Shown: positions 1-4,271, counted from the stretch's first letter. The stretch: DNA of 5,584 nucleotides from Clostridiales bacterium (GCA_031269415.1 JAISZF010000057.1:1-5584), one strand, 5' to 3'. The notes: generated by a model from the letters alone, not told the origin. A program made the numbers and translations.

Positions 1-434
1 ATAGGAATATACCCCTCACGAAGATTGATCACAGTTACCGCTTGCATGGCTCGTAAATTCACGATATGTTTAAAATTCCAACTCAATATAACATTGCAGT
101 TATTTGCCGTAGCTATGGCGATATGCAGCGCGTCATCCCTGCTTTTAGGCGGAAGACCGCCAATCTCGAAATACAAGGTGCTCAAGTGATCCGTTTCGTC
201 ATCTCGAATGGCATACCGGCTATCAATCTCAGCAATTTTAGATAACATAAACGTCCGCTTAGGCTCAGCGCAACGCTCTACTTCGTCATATACCACATCC
301 GATAGCACAACCTCATACTTCCCCGCCTTGATATCTTCCCACAGTCGCTGTGTATCGGCTTCCTTGTCCGGCACATCCGGCGCGTCAAGGTGACTTATTA
401 CGCTGGTATCGAGGTAAAGACGAAGTTTCTTCAC
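1..434 (-). CDS. PIN-domain VapC-like toxin (C-terminus cut by window edge)
   Basis: Predicted PIN-domain endoribonuclease, the toxin half of a type II toxin-antitoxin pair. The visible 144 residues start at GTG, 10 bases after AAGGAG (445-450). The N-terminus LRLYLDTSVIS carries the first catalytic Asp (D9) of the PIN fold. LSDVVYDEVER supplies the usual conserved Glu (E51). RDDALHIAIA supplies D101, and LSWNFKHIVN (118-126) is typical of the C-terminal core of this PIN subfamily. These acidic residues bind Mg/Mn for RNA cleavage in known members. Family members are usually about 150 aa, so only a few residues are likely missing past the left edge. It lies 26 bases downstream of a small RHH-like gene, as expected for vapBC-type operons. 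The RNA target cannot be told from sequence. The fold call is firm; toxicity is inferred. Confidence 0.9.
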   Translation of the reverse strand, partial: MKKLRLYLDTSVISHLDAPDVPDKEADTQRLWEDIKAGKYEVVLSDVVYDEVERCAEPKRTFMLSKIAEIDSRYAIRDDETDHLSTLYFEIGGLPPKSRDDALHIAIATANNCNVILSWNFKHIVNLRAMQAVTVINLREGYIP

Positions 435-460
435 TGTGGCTGGTCTCCTTTGGTGGTTGT

Positions 461-631
461 TTATTGAGAACCTTTACTCCCATGTTCTCTGACATAATTC
501 TCAATATGCCCTGCTATGTAATCTTGTACCGTTACGCCTTTTTTCATTAGAAGTGAGCGGAACTCCTGACGCAACCCTTTGTCTACACGCGCTGTTACAA
601 TGACCTGTTTTTTGTCAGATATTTCGACCAA
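461..631 (-). CDS. Ribbon-helix-helix-like antitoxin (VapB-like)
   Basis: A 56-aa protein, probably the DNA-binding antitoxin for the downstream PIN toxin. It has an N-terminal beta-strand pattern (QVIVTARVD, about residues 9-17) and two predicted helices (about 18-32 and 35-50, with TVQDYIAGHIENYV), which is the layout of Arc/CopG-type RHH proteins. Such proteins bind operators as dimers through the strand and neutralise the toxin through the C-terminal part. The start is TTG at 631: GGGAGG (640-645) lies 8 bases upstream, there is an in-frame TGA two codons before it, and no in-frame ATG or GTG is available early enough to keep the strand. The Met at residue 29 would lose half the fold. It is probably autoregulated through the repeats at 666-692. 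RHH assignment is by pattern, not by a search. Confidence 0.8.
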   Translation of the reverse strand: MVEISDKKQVIVTARVDKGLRQEFRSLLMKKGVTVQDYIAGHIENYVREHGSKGSQ

Positions 632-658
632 GAATCACGCCTCCCTTTCAATAGCAAT

Positions 659-687
659 ATTATATAACAATCAATCTTGGGAAACAA
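659..687 (-). promoter_or_regulatory. Sigma-70-type promoter of the toxin-antitoxin operon
   Basis: Read on the minus strand: -35 TTGTTT (682-687), a spacer of exactly 17 bases, then a perfect -10 TATAAT (659-664). Transcription would start near 652, about 20 bases before the antitoxin TTG codon. The surrounding sequence is very AT-rich. Confidence 0.75.
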
Positions 688-692
688 TCAAT
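666..692 (-). repeat. Two 10-base direct repeats in the antitoxin promoter (probable operator)
   Basis: ATTGATTGTT (minus strand) occurs at 683-692 and again at 666-675, a spacing of 17 bases. One copy covers the -35 box and the other lies directly upstream of the -10 box. RHH antitoxins commonly bind such repeats to repress their own operon. The binding role is inferred from position. Confidence 0.6.
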
Positions 693-724
693 AAAAAGCG
701 CATAATAAAGTTAGCAATTATGTA

Positions 725-753
725 TTGGCATCTTGCTAGCAATACGTTATGCT
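725..753 (+). promoter_or_regulatory. Likely promoter of the two small plus-strand genes
   Basis: TTGGCA (725-730), 17-base spacer, TATGCT (748-753). Transcription would start around 760 and leave a leader of about 40 bases before the AAAGGAGG at 788-795. The boxes match four of six (TTGACA) and four of six (TATAAT), so this is a moderate call. It matters because the in-frame ATG at 749 lies inside the -10 box and would then not be in the mRNA. Confidence 0.5.
733..742. promoter_or_regulatory. 10-base palindrome TTGCTAGCAA in promoter spacer (candidate operator)
   Basis: TTGCTAGCAA is a perfect palindrome sitting between the -35 and -10 boxes of the plus-strand promoter. Its half TAGCAAT recurs at 652-658 and 712-718 in the same divergent intergenic region (and at 738-744 within this site). 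A regulator binding here would block the plus promoter. Which protein binds is unknown. Confidence 0.4.
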
Positions 754-787
754 CTTCCCGTCAACCAAGGCCGACACGCCTTACACC

Positions 788-805
788 AAAGGAGGAAGCG
801 CAATA
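788..805 (+). promoter_or_regulatory. Strong ribosome binding site placed before an ATA codon
   Basis: AAAGGAGG (788-795) is followed by 7 bases and then ATA (803-805), in frame with the gene ending at 1048. No ATG, GTG or TTG in that frame lies at a proper distance from this site. It therefore decides the start of the downstream gene. Confidence 0.6.
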
Positions 806-1048
806 ACCACAACAGAACTCACCACCACAGTACGCACCCTGAAAGCGGAACTCGACGCCGAAATCGAAGCGGCGCAGGATATCATCAAGGCTGAAATGAC
901 AGCGCGGGATAAAGATTTTGAATCAAATGACGATATTTGCATGGCAGTGGGAGAGATAGAAAAAGTTTCAGGAAATATTCATTACATTTACGGCCTGTTC
1001 GACGGCGCGCTGCTGGCGTTTCTGATTTCGGAGGAGTGCGACCTATGA
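803..1048 (+). CDS. Small unrecognised protein, probable ATA start
   Basis: An 81-aa protein that I do not recognise. It begins (M)TTTELTTTVRTLKAEL, with a long amphipathic, probably coiled-coil helix over about residues 8-40 (LKAELDAEIEAAQDIIKAEM). The C-terminal half is more hydrophobic (IHYIYGLFDGALLAFLI, about 59-75), which may pack as a helix but is too polar at its start to call a membrane segment confidently. The ATA start is preferred because AAAGGAGG stands 7 bases upstream. The longer alternative from ATG 749 (99 aa) has no Shine-Dalgarno sequence, adds a low-complexity N-terminus and overlaps the -10 box. The stop overlaps the next gene's ATG as ATGA, so the two are translationally coupled. 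The plus orientation, opposite to the large operon, suggests an accessory or control role. No function is claimed. Confidence 0.65.
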   Translation: MTTTELTTTVRTLKAELDAEIEAAQDIIKAEMTARDKDFESNDDICMAVGEIEKVSGNIHYIYGLFDGALLAFLISEECDL

Positions 1049-1260
1049 CAAACAATGACCGCAAACAACGGCGCTCTTCTTTGTGGGGAACACTTGTCAG
1101 TATTCGCCGGTTCGACGACGGCAGCTCGATCATGTACTTCGAGGAAGGAGGACAACAAGTCAATTTTCCCCTGCGCCGCGCCGACGAACCGCCGAAAGTT
1201 CCGAAGGCATTATGGGAACAGATAAGACAGGCTGAAAAGGAAGATAAACGCAATTTGTGA
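1045..1260 (+). CDS. Small unrecognised 71-aa protein
   Basis: I do not recognise this protein. It starts at ATG 1045, overlapping the previous stop by 4 bases (ATGA), with GGAGGAG at 1030-1036 as its ribosome binding site. The start of the open frame at 937 is rejected because it lies deep in the preceding gene. The product is polar and basic at its N-terminus (MTNNDRKQRR). It has a likely beta-rich middle (GTLVSIRRFDDGSSIMYFEEGGQQVNF, about 15-41) and a charged C-terminal helix (ALWEQIRQAEKEDKRN). It has no membrane segment or signal peptide. Its stop codon lies inside a 34-base dyad (1256-1289), and a probable terminator follows at 1308-1348. It is likely made together with the preceding 81-aa protein. 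Confidence 0.7.
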   Translation: MTNNDRKQRRSSLWGTLVSIRRFDDGSSIMYFEEGGQQVNFPLRRADEPPKVPKALWEQIRQAEKEDKRNL

Positions 1261-1289
1261 TATGTCCTCAATTTTGAGTAGATATCACA
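1256..1289. repeat. 34-base imperfect palindrome overlapping a stop codon
   Basis: Outer arms TGTGATAT (1256-1263) and ATATCACA (1282-1289) and inner arms CTCAA (1267-1271) and TTGAG (1274-1278) share one centre at 1272.5. The arms are separated by 3-base unmatched blocks. Thirteen base pairs are symmetric. The dyad is AT-rich with no T-run, so it looks more like a protein-binding site (repressor or recombinase) than a terminator. It includes the TGA of the 71-aa gene. Confidence 0.6.
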
Positions 1290-1307
1290 TACGCGCGAGA
1301 AACCGTT

Positions 1308-1348
1308 AAAAGCGCCTTGCGGCTGCGGCCCCGGGCCTGGCGCGCTTT
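1308..1348. terminator. Probable bidirectional Rho-independent terminator
   Basis: AAAGCGC (1309-1315) pairs with GCGCTTT (1342-1348) around a GC-rich loop holding GGCCCCGGGCC. On the plus strand the stem ends in TTT and is followed by CTT. On the minus strand it ends in GCGCTTTT. It lies between convergent genes (plus genes ending at 1260, minus operon ending at 1630), where a two-way terminator is expected. The T-tracts are short, so efficiency is uncertain. Confidence 0.5.
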
Positions 1349-1350
1349 CT

Positions 1351-1364
1351 TGCCCCTGGCCTGG
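1351..1364 (-). repeat. Inverted copy of the CCAGGCCAGGGGCA repeat
   Basis: TGCCCCTGGCCTGG is the exact reverse complement of the 14-base repeat found at 1523-1536 and 1563-1576. It lies just after the terminator-like stem. Confidence 0.7.
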
Positions 1365-1387
1365 GGATGTTTTTGACCTGCCTTTCA

Positions 1388-1421
1388 GGTTTTCGCATTG
1401 CCGCCGCCGAGGGTTTTCGCA
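1388..1421 (+). repeat. GGTTTTCGCA direct repeat pair, flanked by TTGACCT
   Basis: GGTTTTCGCA occurs at 1388-1397 and 1412-1421, 24 bases apart. The pair is bracketed by TTGACCT at 1373-1379 and 1423-1429, and AAAACC (1431-1436) inversely matches GGTTTT. The spacing of just over two helical turns resembles binding-site arrays such as iterons or arm sites, but no binding protein is known. Confidence 0.5.
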
Positions 1422-1452
1422 GTTGACCTTAAAACCATCGCGTGTTGTTCCC

Positions 1453-1485
1453 GGAAAGGGCGTCGGCTTTGCCGACTCCCTTTCC
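1453..1485. repeat. Very stable hairpin, REP-like
   Basis: GGAAAGGG (1453-1460) pairs with CCCTTTCC (1478-1485), and GTCGGC (1462-1467) pairs with GCCGAC (1471-1476). There is one C/T mismatch between the stems and a TTT loop. Fourteen of 15 stem positions pair. No T-run follows on either strand, so it is a poor Rho-independent terminator. It may be a repetitive extragenic palindrome, an mRNA 3'-end stabiliser for the minus operon, or part of a recombination or replication site. Confidence 0.6.
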
Positions 1486-1522
1486 TACGTCCCGCTTGCC
1501 CCGCCGCGTGTTGAAAAGCCAA

Positions 1523-1587
1523 CCAGGCCAGGGGCAAAACCGGGAACCAACCAGGCGATACGCCAGGCCAGGGGCATATCGGGAACC
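1523..1587 (+). repeat. Tandem pair of 25-26-base repeats (CCAGGCCAGGGGCA...CGGGAACC)
   Basis: The two copies start at 1523 and 1563, a period of 40 bases. Each has CCAGGCCAGGGGCA, then AAAAC (first) or TATC-like (second) spacing, then CGGGAACC. Another CCAGGCG precedes the second copy at 1551-1557. GTTCCCGG (1447-1454), at the foot of the strong hairpin, is the inverse of CCGGGAAC (1540-1547). Confidence 0.65.
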
Positions 1588-1629
1588 GCTGGCTTTGGCT
1601 GTACGCTTCACAGGCAGCCTTTCCCAGTC

Positions 1630-2259
1630 CTAACACATACGAAGCCCGCAATAACGTTCAAAGAACCTTACCAGCAACATGATCTCTTTGCCTGTGAGCC
1701 TGTCGGGGAAATGTATCTTTTCTTTCTTGGCGAAATCCAGCGATTGACCCGTTAAATAATTCCATGTATAACAATTATTAATCGCTTTGATTTCCTCAAG
1801 TTTCATCACGGCGGCGGGCCAATCCAACTTATCGCTGTCGGACAAGGCCGCCTCAAATTCATCGAAAAGCCGTTTTCTGTCCTCCCATTCTATTTCATTC
1901 AAACAATCATGGAGGAAGCTGCCATATCTATTATATTTGGGCTCATCGTCTCGCTGACCGGCCCAAATCTCACCAAAACGCATCCATAATTCAAGTTGGC
2001 GGTTGGTCAAGAATGAGAAAAAACCATCACGAAGGTGCGGCGGAACATACGATAAATCAAAGTCCGGCTCAAACACGTTGAATGATTCGCGCCATGTAAG
2101 TTTGTCATCTTCCTCAAGTATTTTCTCAAACGCTTTTATCTCTTCCGCGTAGTAATCGGCAACGGCCTCTAACCATGCCTTATCATACCGGCACTCTTTG
2201 GGCTCATTTTGCACGCGCCGTTTCTCAAGCGCCTTTATTCTTGTCCCAACCGCTTTCAT
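1630..2259 (-). CDS. Unrecognised 209-aa protein, last gene of the minus operon
   Basis: I do not recognise this protein. It starts at ATG 2259 with GGAGGAGG (2267-2274) 7 bases upstream. The ATG overlaps the stop of the HTH gene (ATGA), so translation is coupled. The N-terminus (TRIKALEKRR, residues 6-15) is a short basic helix of a kind often seen at the start of small phage proteins encoded next to HTH or terminase-like genes. The remainder is acidic, aromatic-rich and probably all-helical. It has many Trp, Phe and Tyr (for example RQLELWMRFGEIWAGQ, about 86-101, and LLVRFFERYCGLR near the C-terminus). It has no signal peptide, membrane segment or recognisable catalytic motif. It is likely cytosolic and may partner the HTH protein, whose own C-terminus carries the similar RLEALEAR. 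Its 3' end meets the repeat-rich intergenic region. Confidence 0.75.
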   Translation of the reverse strand: MKAVGTRIKALEKRRVQNEPKECRYDKAWLEAVADYYAEEIKAFEKILEEDDKLTWRESFNVFEPDFDLSYVPPHLRDGFFSFLTNRQLELWMRFGEIWAGQRDDEPKYNRYGSFLHDCLNEIEWEDRKRLFDEFEAALSDSDKLDWPAAVMKLEEIKAINNCYTWNYLTGQSLDFAKKEKIHFPDRLTGKEIMLLVRFFERYCGLRMC

Positions 2260-2666
2260 TTTTCATCCTCCTCCGTCCTTGCTTCCAACGCTTCAAGCCG
2301 CCCCAGAACATCAGTCAATTCAACAGAGCGGAAAGCATTATCAAGCAGTGTACGTGCCGCAGCGACCCTGGCCGATGGTGGCGACACCTCGTCATTAGCC
2401 ACAGAGCGCAGAACTTCAAGCGCTTCTGACGTTGACAGCTTCAATATAGAAAGTGAATGGTTGATAACTTCATCCTGCGCGGATTTCAGACGCTCCTTGA
2501 ATGCAGGGTCTGACAGCCAGCGCGTCGCCGTGCTATCTGATATTCCGGCTTCGCGCGCCGCCTCCGCAACCGTTGATTTTCGCAGGAGGGCAGACAAAAA
2601 AGCCGTCTCGAACCGCGAACGCCGCTCGCCGTGTCCGCGCGTTGATTTCTTCGTTTTTACCGTCAT
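2256..2666 (-). CDS. Helix-turn-helix DNA-binding protein, phBC6A51-like / terminase-small-subunit-like
   Basis: A 136-aa protein. A basic N-terminus (KTKKSTRGHGERRSR, residues 4-18) precedes a classic HTH (TVAEAAREAGISDSTATRWL, 32-51) followed by DPAFKERL. This combination is typical of the phBC6A51-type HTH family in phages and integrative elements and resembles terminase small subunits. The middle is helical (STSEALEVLRSVANDE..., ARVAAARTLLDNAF), probably for oligomerisation, and the C-terminus has a short coiled-coil RLEALEAR. ATG 2666 is preferred over GTG 2672: AAAGGCAGG (2676-2684) is 9 bases from the ATG but only 3 from the GTG, and the ATG overlaps the stop of the 30-aa ORF as ATGA. 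No large terminase follows, so a regulatory or site-recognition role is as likely as packaging. DNA binding is well supported; the exact role is not. Confidence 0.8.
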   Translation of the reverse strand: MTVKTKKSTRGHGERRSRFETAFLSALLRKSTVAEAAREAGISDSTATRWLSDPAFKERLKSAQDEVINHSLSILKLSTSEALEVLRSVANDEVSPPSARVAAARTLLDNAFRSVELTDVLGRLEALEARTEEDEK

Positions 2667-2755
2667 CTGCACCCGCCTGCCTTTATGTTGTAATTTTTGC
2701 GTATATCTTTCCTGTCGGCCAGGATGAAGCGCGGAAGCGCCGCGTTTACGCTCAT
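2663..2755 (-). CDS. 30-aa small ORF linking two operon genes by ATGA overlaps
   Basis: An open frame of 30 codons plus TGA that fills the apparent gap between the 173-aa gene and the HTH gene. Its ATG (2755-2753) overlaps the upstream stop as ATGA. Its TGA (2665-2663) overlaps the ATG of the HTH gene as ATGA. GGAAG (2763-2767) lies 7 bases upstream as a possible ribosome binding site. The peptide is basic with no membrane segment: MSVNAALPRFILADRK at the N-terminus, IKAGGCR at the end. The double overlap is the main evidence. It may be a functional microprotein or only a translational bridge keeping ribosomes moving to the HTH gene, whose own Shine-Dalgarno sequence is weak. Confidence 0.6.
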   Translation of the reverse strand: MSVNAALPRFILADRKDIRKNYNIKAGGCR

Positions 2756-3273
2756 GTCAGTTCTTCCAGTGCCCCGCTTTCAAACGTCTCAAATATGATG
2801 TTGATAAGCTCAATGGTCCCTTCTTTCGTCATCAACGCTTCGGCGCCTTGCGGCAATACACAGCTTACCATTCTGTCGGCGTGTTTCCCGCACTCCCTGA
2901 ATATATCCTCAAGCGTCCCGTTCGCCTCTCTCTTTGTTTCCTCAGCCGACGTTAAACCGTCCTGAAAAGCGTTGAAGAAGGGATCCCATTCGCAATCGCT
3001 TCCAACGCGGTAAAGTTCAGCGCCAGCCGCTTTGCCTATGAGTTTGACGATGTTTAACGCCTGCGCGAATCTGTCGCCCGGTGACGGAATCATAACCGGC
3101 CTGTTCAGGTGCGCGGAAAAATCGTCCAAAACGTTTCCTGCGATCGCGAACGCCTTCGCTTTTTTCCGCCCGGCTTCGACGCCATGCGCCAACATCGCGA
3201 ATTCAACGGCCATCGCGGAATTAAAGACCAAGATTCGCCCGTCATGGATTGTTGCTTTTGCTTCTGGATTCAT
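2752..3273 (-). CDS. Unrecognised 173-aa protein in the replication operon
   Basis: I do not recognise this protein. It starts at ATG 3273, 9 bases after AAGGAGG (3283-3289), an excellent ribosome binding site. The sequence looks like a compact soluble alpha/beta or mostly helical protein. It has a short N-terminal strand (ATIHDGRILVFNSAMAVEFAM, about 7-27), a basic Lys-rich helix (EAGRKKAKAFAIAG, about 33-46), and an acidic C-terminal half with likely helices. There are Cys residues at 94, 127 and 142 but no zinc-binding spacing and no obvious nuclease or ATPase motif. It lies between the Topo VI-A-like gene and the HTH gene. A GC-rich hairpin (3301-3340) occupies the 73-base gap before it, the largest gap in the operon after the 30-aa ORF is counted. 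Context suggests a DNA metabolism accessory role; that is inference only. Confidence 0.75.
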   Translation of the reverse strand: MNPEAKATIHDGRILVFNSAMAVEFAMLAHGVEAGRKKAKAFAIAGNVLDDFSAHLNRPVMIPSPGDRFAQALNIVKLIGKAAGAELYRVGSDCEWDPFFNAFQDGLTSAEETKREANGTLEDIFRECGKHADRMVSCVLPQGAEALMTKEGTIELINIIFETFESGALEELT

Positions 3274-3300
3274 TGTCAGATTCCTCCTTGGATGTTTTTA

Positions 3301-3340
3301 ACCCGGCCCGGGAAACGTTAACCGCCGCCCCTGGCCGGGT
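3301..3340. promoter_or_regulatory. GC-rich intra-operon hairpin flanked by TAAAAAC repeats
   Basis: ACCCGGCC (3301-3308) pairs with GGCCGGGT (3333-3340), and after one mismatch GGG (3310-3312) pairs with CCC (3329-3331), leaving a 16-base loop. TAAAAAC (minus strand) stands at both sides, 3343-3349 and 3294-3300. On the minus-strand mRNA the hairpin follows the Topo VI-A-like stop codon and precedes the ribosome binding site of the 173-aa gene. No U-run follows in that direction, so it is more likely a processing, stability or attenuation element than a simple terminator. On the plus strand TTTTT follows after AGG, but no plus gene ends there. Confidence 0.5.
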
Positions 3341-3346
3341 AGGTTT

Positions 3347-4264
3347 TTATGCCGTTTGCTCGTCTATGAGCGCCAGAATTTTTGAATATTTATCCCACTG
3401 TTCACGCCTGTGTTCCTCCATCTCTTTGATGTTTTCAGCGTTGATTCCGTCGTCGTAATACGCGGAGATTTTTTCGACAATAAGCCTATGTAAAACCTGC
3501 GGCTTTAACGCATCAAGTTCCCATGATTCCGGCCCATATCGTTCGACATATCCCTGAAAACGTGAGTCGGTTTCTTTTGCCGGATTCGGCGGCGGATTAT
3601 ATTCTCTAATTTGGTCTAGGTTGAGCGCGATACGCTGAATATCCGCAACGGCTCCGAACATCGACAATTTATCCGCAATATCGCGCGTCATTTCAAGCCC
3701 GCTTGGATCGTGATCCCCCAGATAAATAACAACGCAATCCTTACCCTCGTCACGCCAGCATTTCAGTCTTTCCGCCGCCTCATATAAAGCGGACAGCGAC
3801 GCAAAGCCGCGACACGCGAAATACGCTACGTCGCGTTCCTCGGCGGCTGCCGCTATAACCTCTGAGAGCGCGTCTTTTTCAACCCATACCTCCACGTGGA
3901 ACGGCTGCCGCGACCACGTATGATTGCCGAAACAATCCTCAATTTCCCTTCGGACTGCGCTTCTGACATCTACACTGCACGGCCCGTGATAATCGCCGCT
4001 GTTGGCGTGGAATATGCGCGTCCTGTCGTTTATCGCGTTCCAGTCAATCAGCCCGGCAAGACGGCCATTTCCGACTAATGTACCGATGTTCTTATAGCTC
4101 TTTTCGGAGTTTTCGATATGTCCGCCCGCGACGAGCTGATAATAAAGCTGCCGCAACGATAAATCATATCCCTGCCTTTGATAATCCTCGACGATTTCAT
4201 TTATCAGAGAAATTTGGTCTAGGCTGTTTTTACGAAATGCATTATCCCGAAACTTTTCTTTCAT
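3347..4264 (-). CDS. Topo VI-A/Spo11-like Toprim protein (Mini-A-like)
   Basis: A 305-aa protein resembling the A subunit of type IIB topoisomerases and Spo11, which cut both DNA strands through a tyrosyl-5'-DNA link. An N-terminal winged-helix part holds LSLRQLYYQLV (35-45), matching the R-x-x-[YF]-Y motif in which the last Tyr (here Y42) is catalytic. It is followed by LVGNGRLAGLIDW (63-75) and NDRTR. A Toprim domain follows, with the conserved Glu in VWVEKDAL (E129) and the Mg-binding Asp pair in LGDHDPSG (D184, D186). NPPPNPAKETDSR (223-235) is a conserved-looking loop. The charged C-terminus ends in probable coiled coil. At 305 aa it is shorter than Topo VI-A (about 370-390), and no B-subunit (GHKL ATPase) gene is visible. 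It starts at ATG 4264, 9 bases after GGGAGGT (4274-4280), which overlaps the resolvase stop. Its position after helicase and resolvase fits DNA replication or recombination in a mobile element. Activity is inferred. Confidence 0.82.
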   Translation of the reverse strand: MKEKFRDNAFRKNSLDQISLINEIVEDYQRQGYDLSLRQLYYQLVAGGHIENSEKSYKNIGTLVGNGRLAGLIDWNAINDRTRIFHANSGDYHGPCSVDVRSAVRREIEDCFGNHTWSRQPFHVEVWVEKDALSEVIAAAAEERDVAYFACRGFASLSALYEAAERLKCWRDEGKDCVVIYLGDHDPSGLEMTRDIADKLSMFGAVADIQRIALNLDQIREYNPPPNPAKETDSRFQGYVERYGPESWELDALKPQVLHRLIVEKISAYYDDGINAENIKEMEEHRREQWDKYSKILALIDEQTA

Positions 4265-4271
4265 ATTACCT

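Larger units (their letters stand above)
1261..1629. other. Convergent intergenic region rich in ordered repeats
   Basis: This stretch of 369 bases holds no gene I can support. Open frames on both strands (for example 1385-1651 minus and 1423-1755 plus) lack ribosome binding sites, and their protein sequences follow the DNA repeats. From left to right it contains the right part of the 34-base dyad, a terminator-like stem, and CCAGGCCAGGGGCA in inverted orientation (1351-1364). Then come TTGACCT (1373-1379), GGTTTTCGCA twice (1388-1421), TTGACCT again (1423-1429) and CGCGTGTTG (1439-1447). A strong hairpin follows (1453-1485), then CGCGTGTTG again (1505-1513) and two direct copies of the 14-base motif (1523-1587). 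It could be an element end, an origin-like region or a repeat insertion; sequence alone does not decide. Confidence 0.6.

Noticed and set aside
208..806. Small plus-strand frames across the toxin-antitoxin locus
   Set aside because: They lie opposite the PIN and RHH genes or in the AT-rich promoter region, with no ribosome binding sites.
885..1271. 128-aa minus-strand open frame opposite the two small plus genes
   Set aside because: The plus-strand reading has strong Shine-Dalgarno sites and an ATGA overlap. The minus frame has none and is Cys/Arg/Ser-rich, as expected of antisense.
1376..1393. Small stem ACCTG/CAGGT followed by TTT as a terminator
   Set aside because: The 5-pair stem is too weak, and its bases are better explained by the TTGACCT and GGTTTTCGCA repeats. 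The stem at 1309-1348 is the stronger terminator candidate.
1388..1587. CRISPR array
   Set aside because: The repeats are of several kinds, present only two or three times each with unequal spacing, and no cas gene is in the window.
1385..1651. 88-aa minus-strand open frame (and a nested one at 1429-1611) in the repeat region
   Set aside because: It has no ribosome binding site and overlaps the end of the 209-aa gene. Its Pro/Trp-rich sequence simply translates the GGCCAGGGGC repeats and hairpin.
2209..2727. 172-aa plus-strand open frame opposite the HTH gene
   Set aside because: It is Ser/Arg-rich shadow coding with no Shine-Dalgarno sequence. The minus strand here carries an HTH protein with clear motifs and ATGA overlaps.
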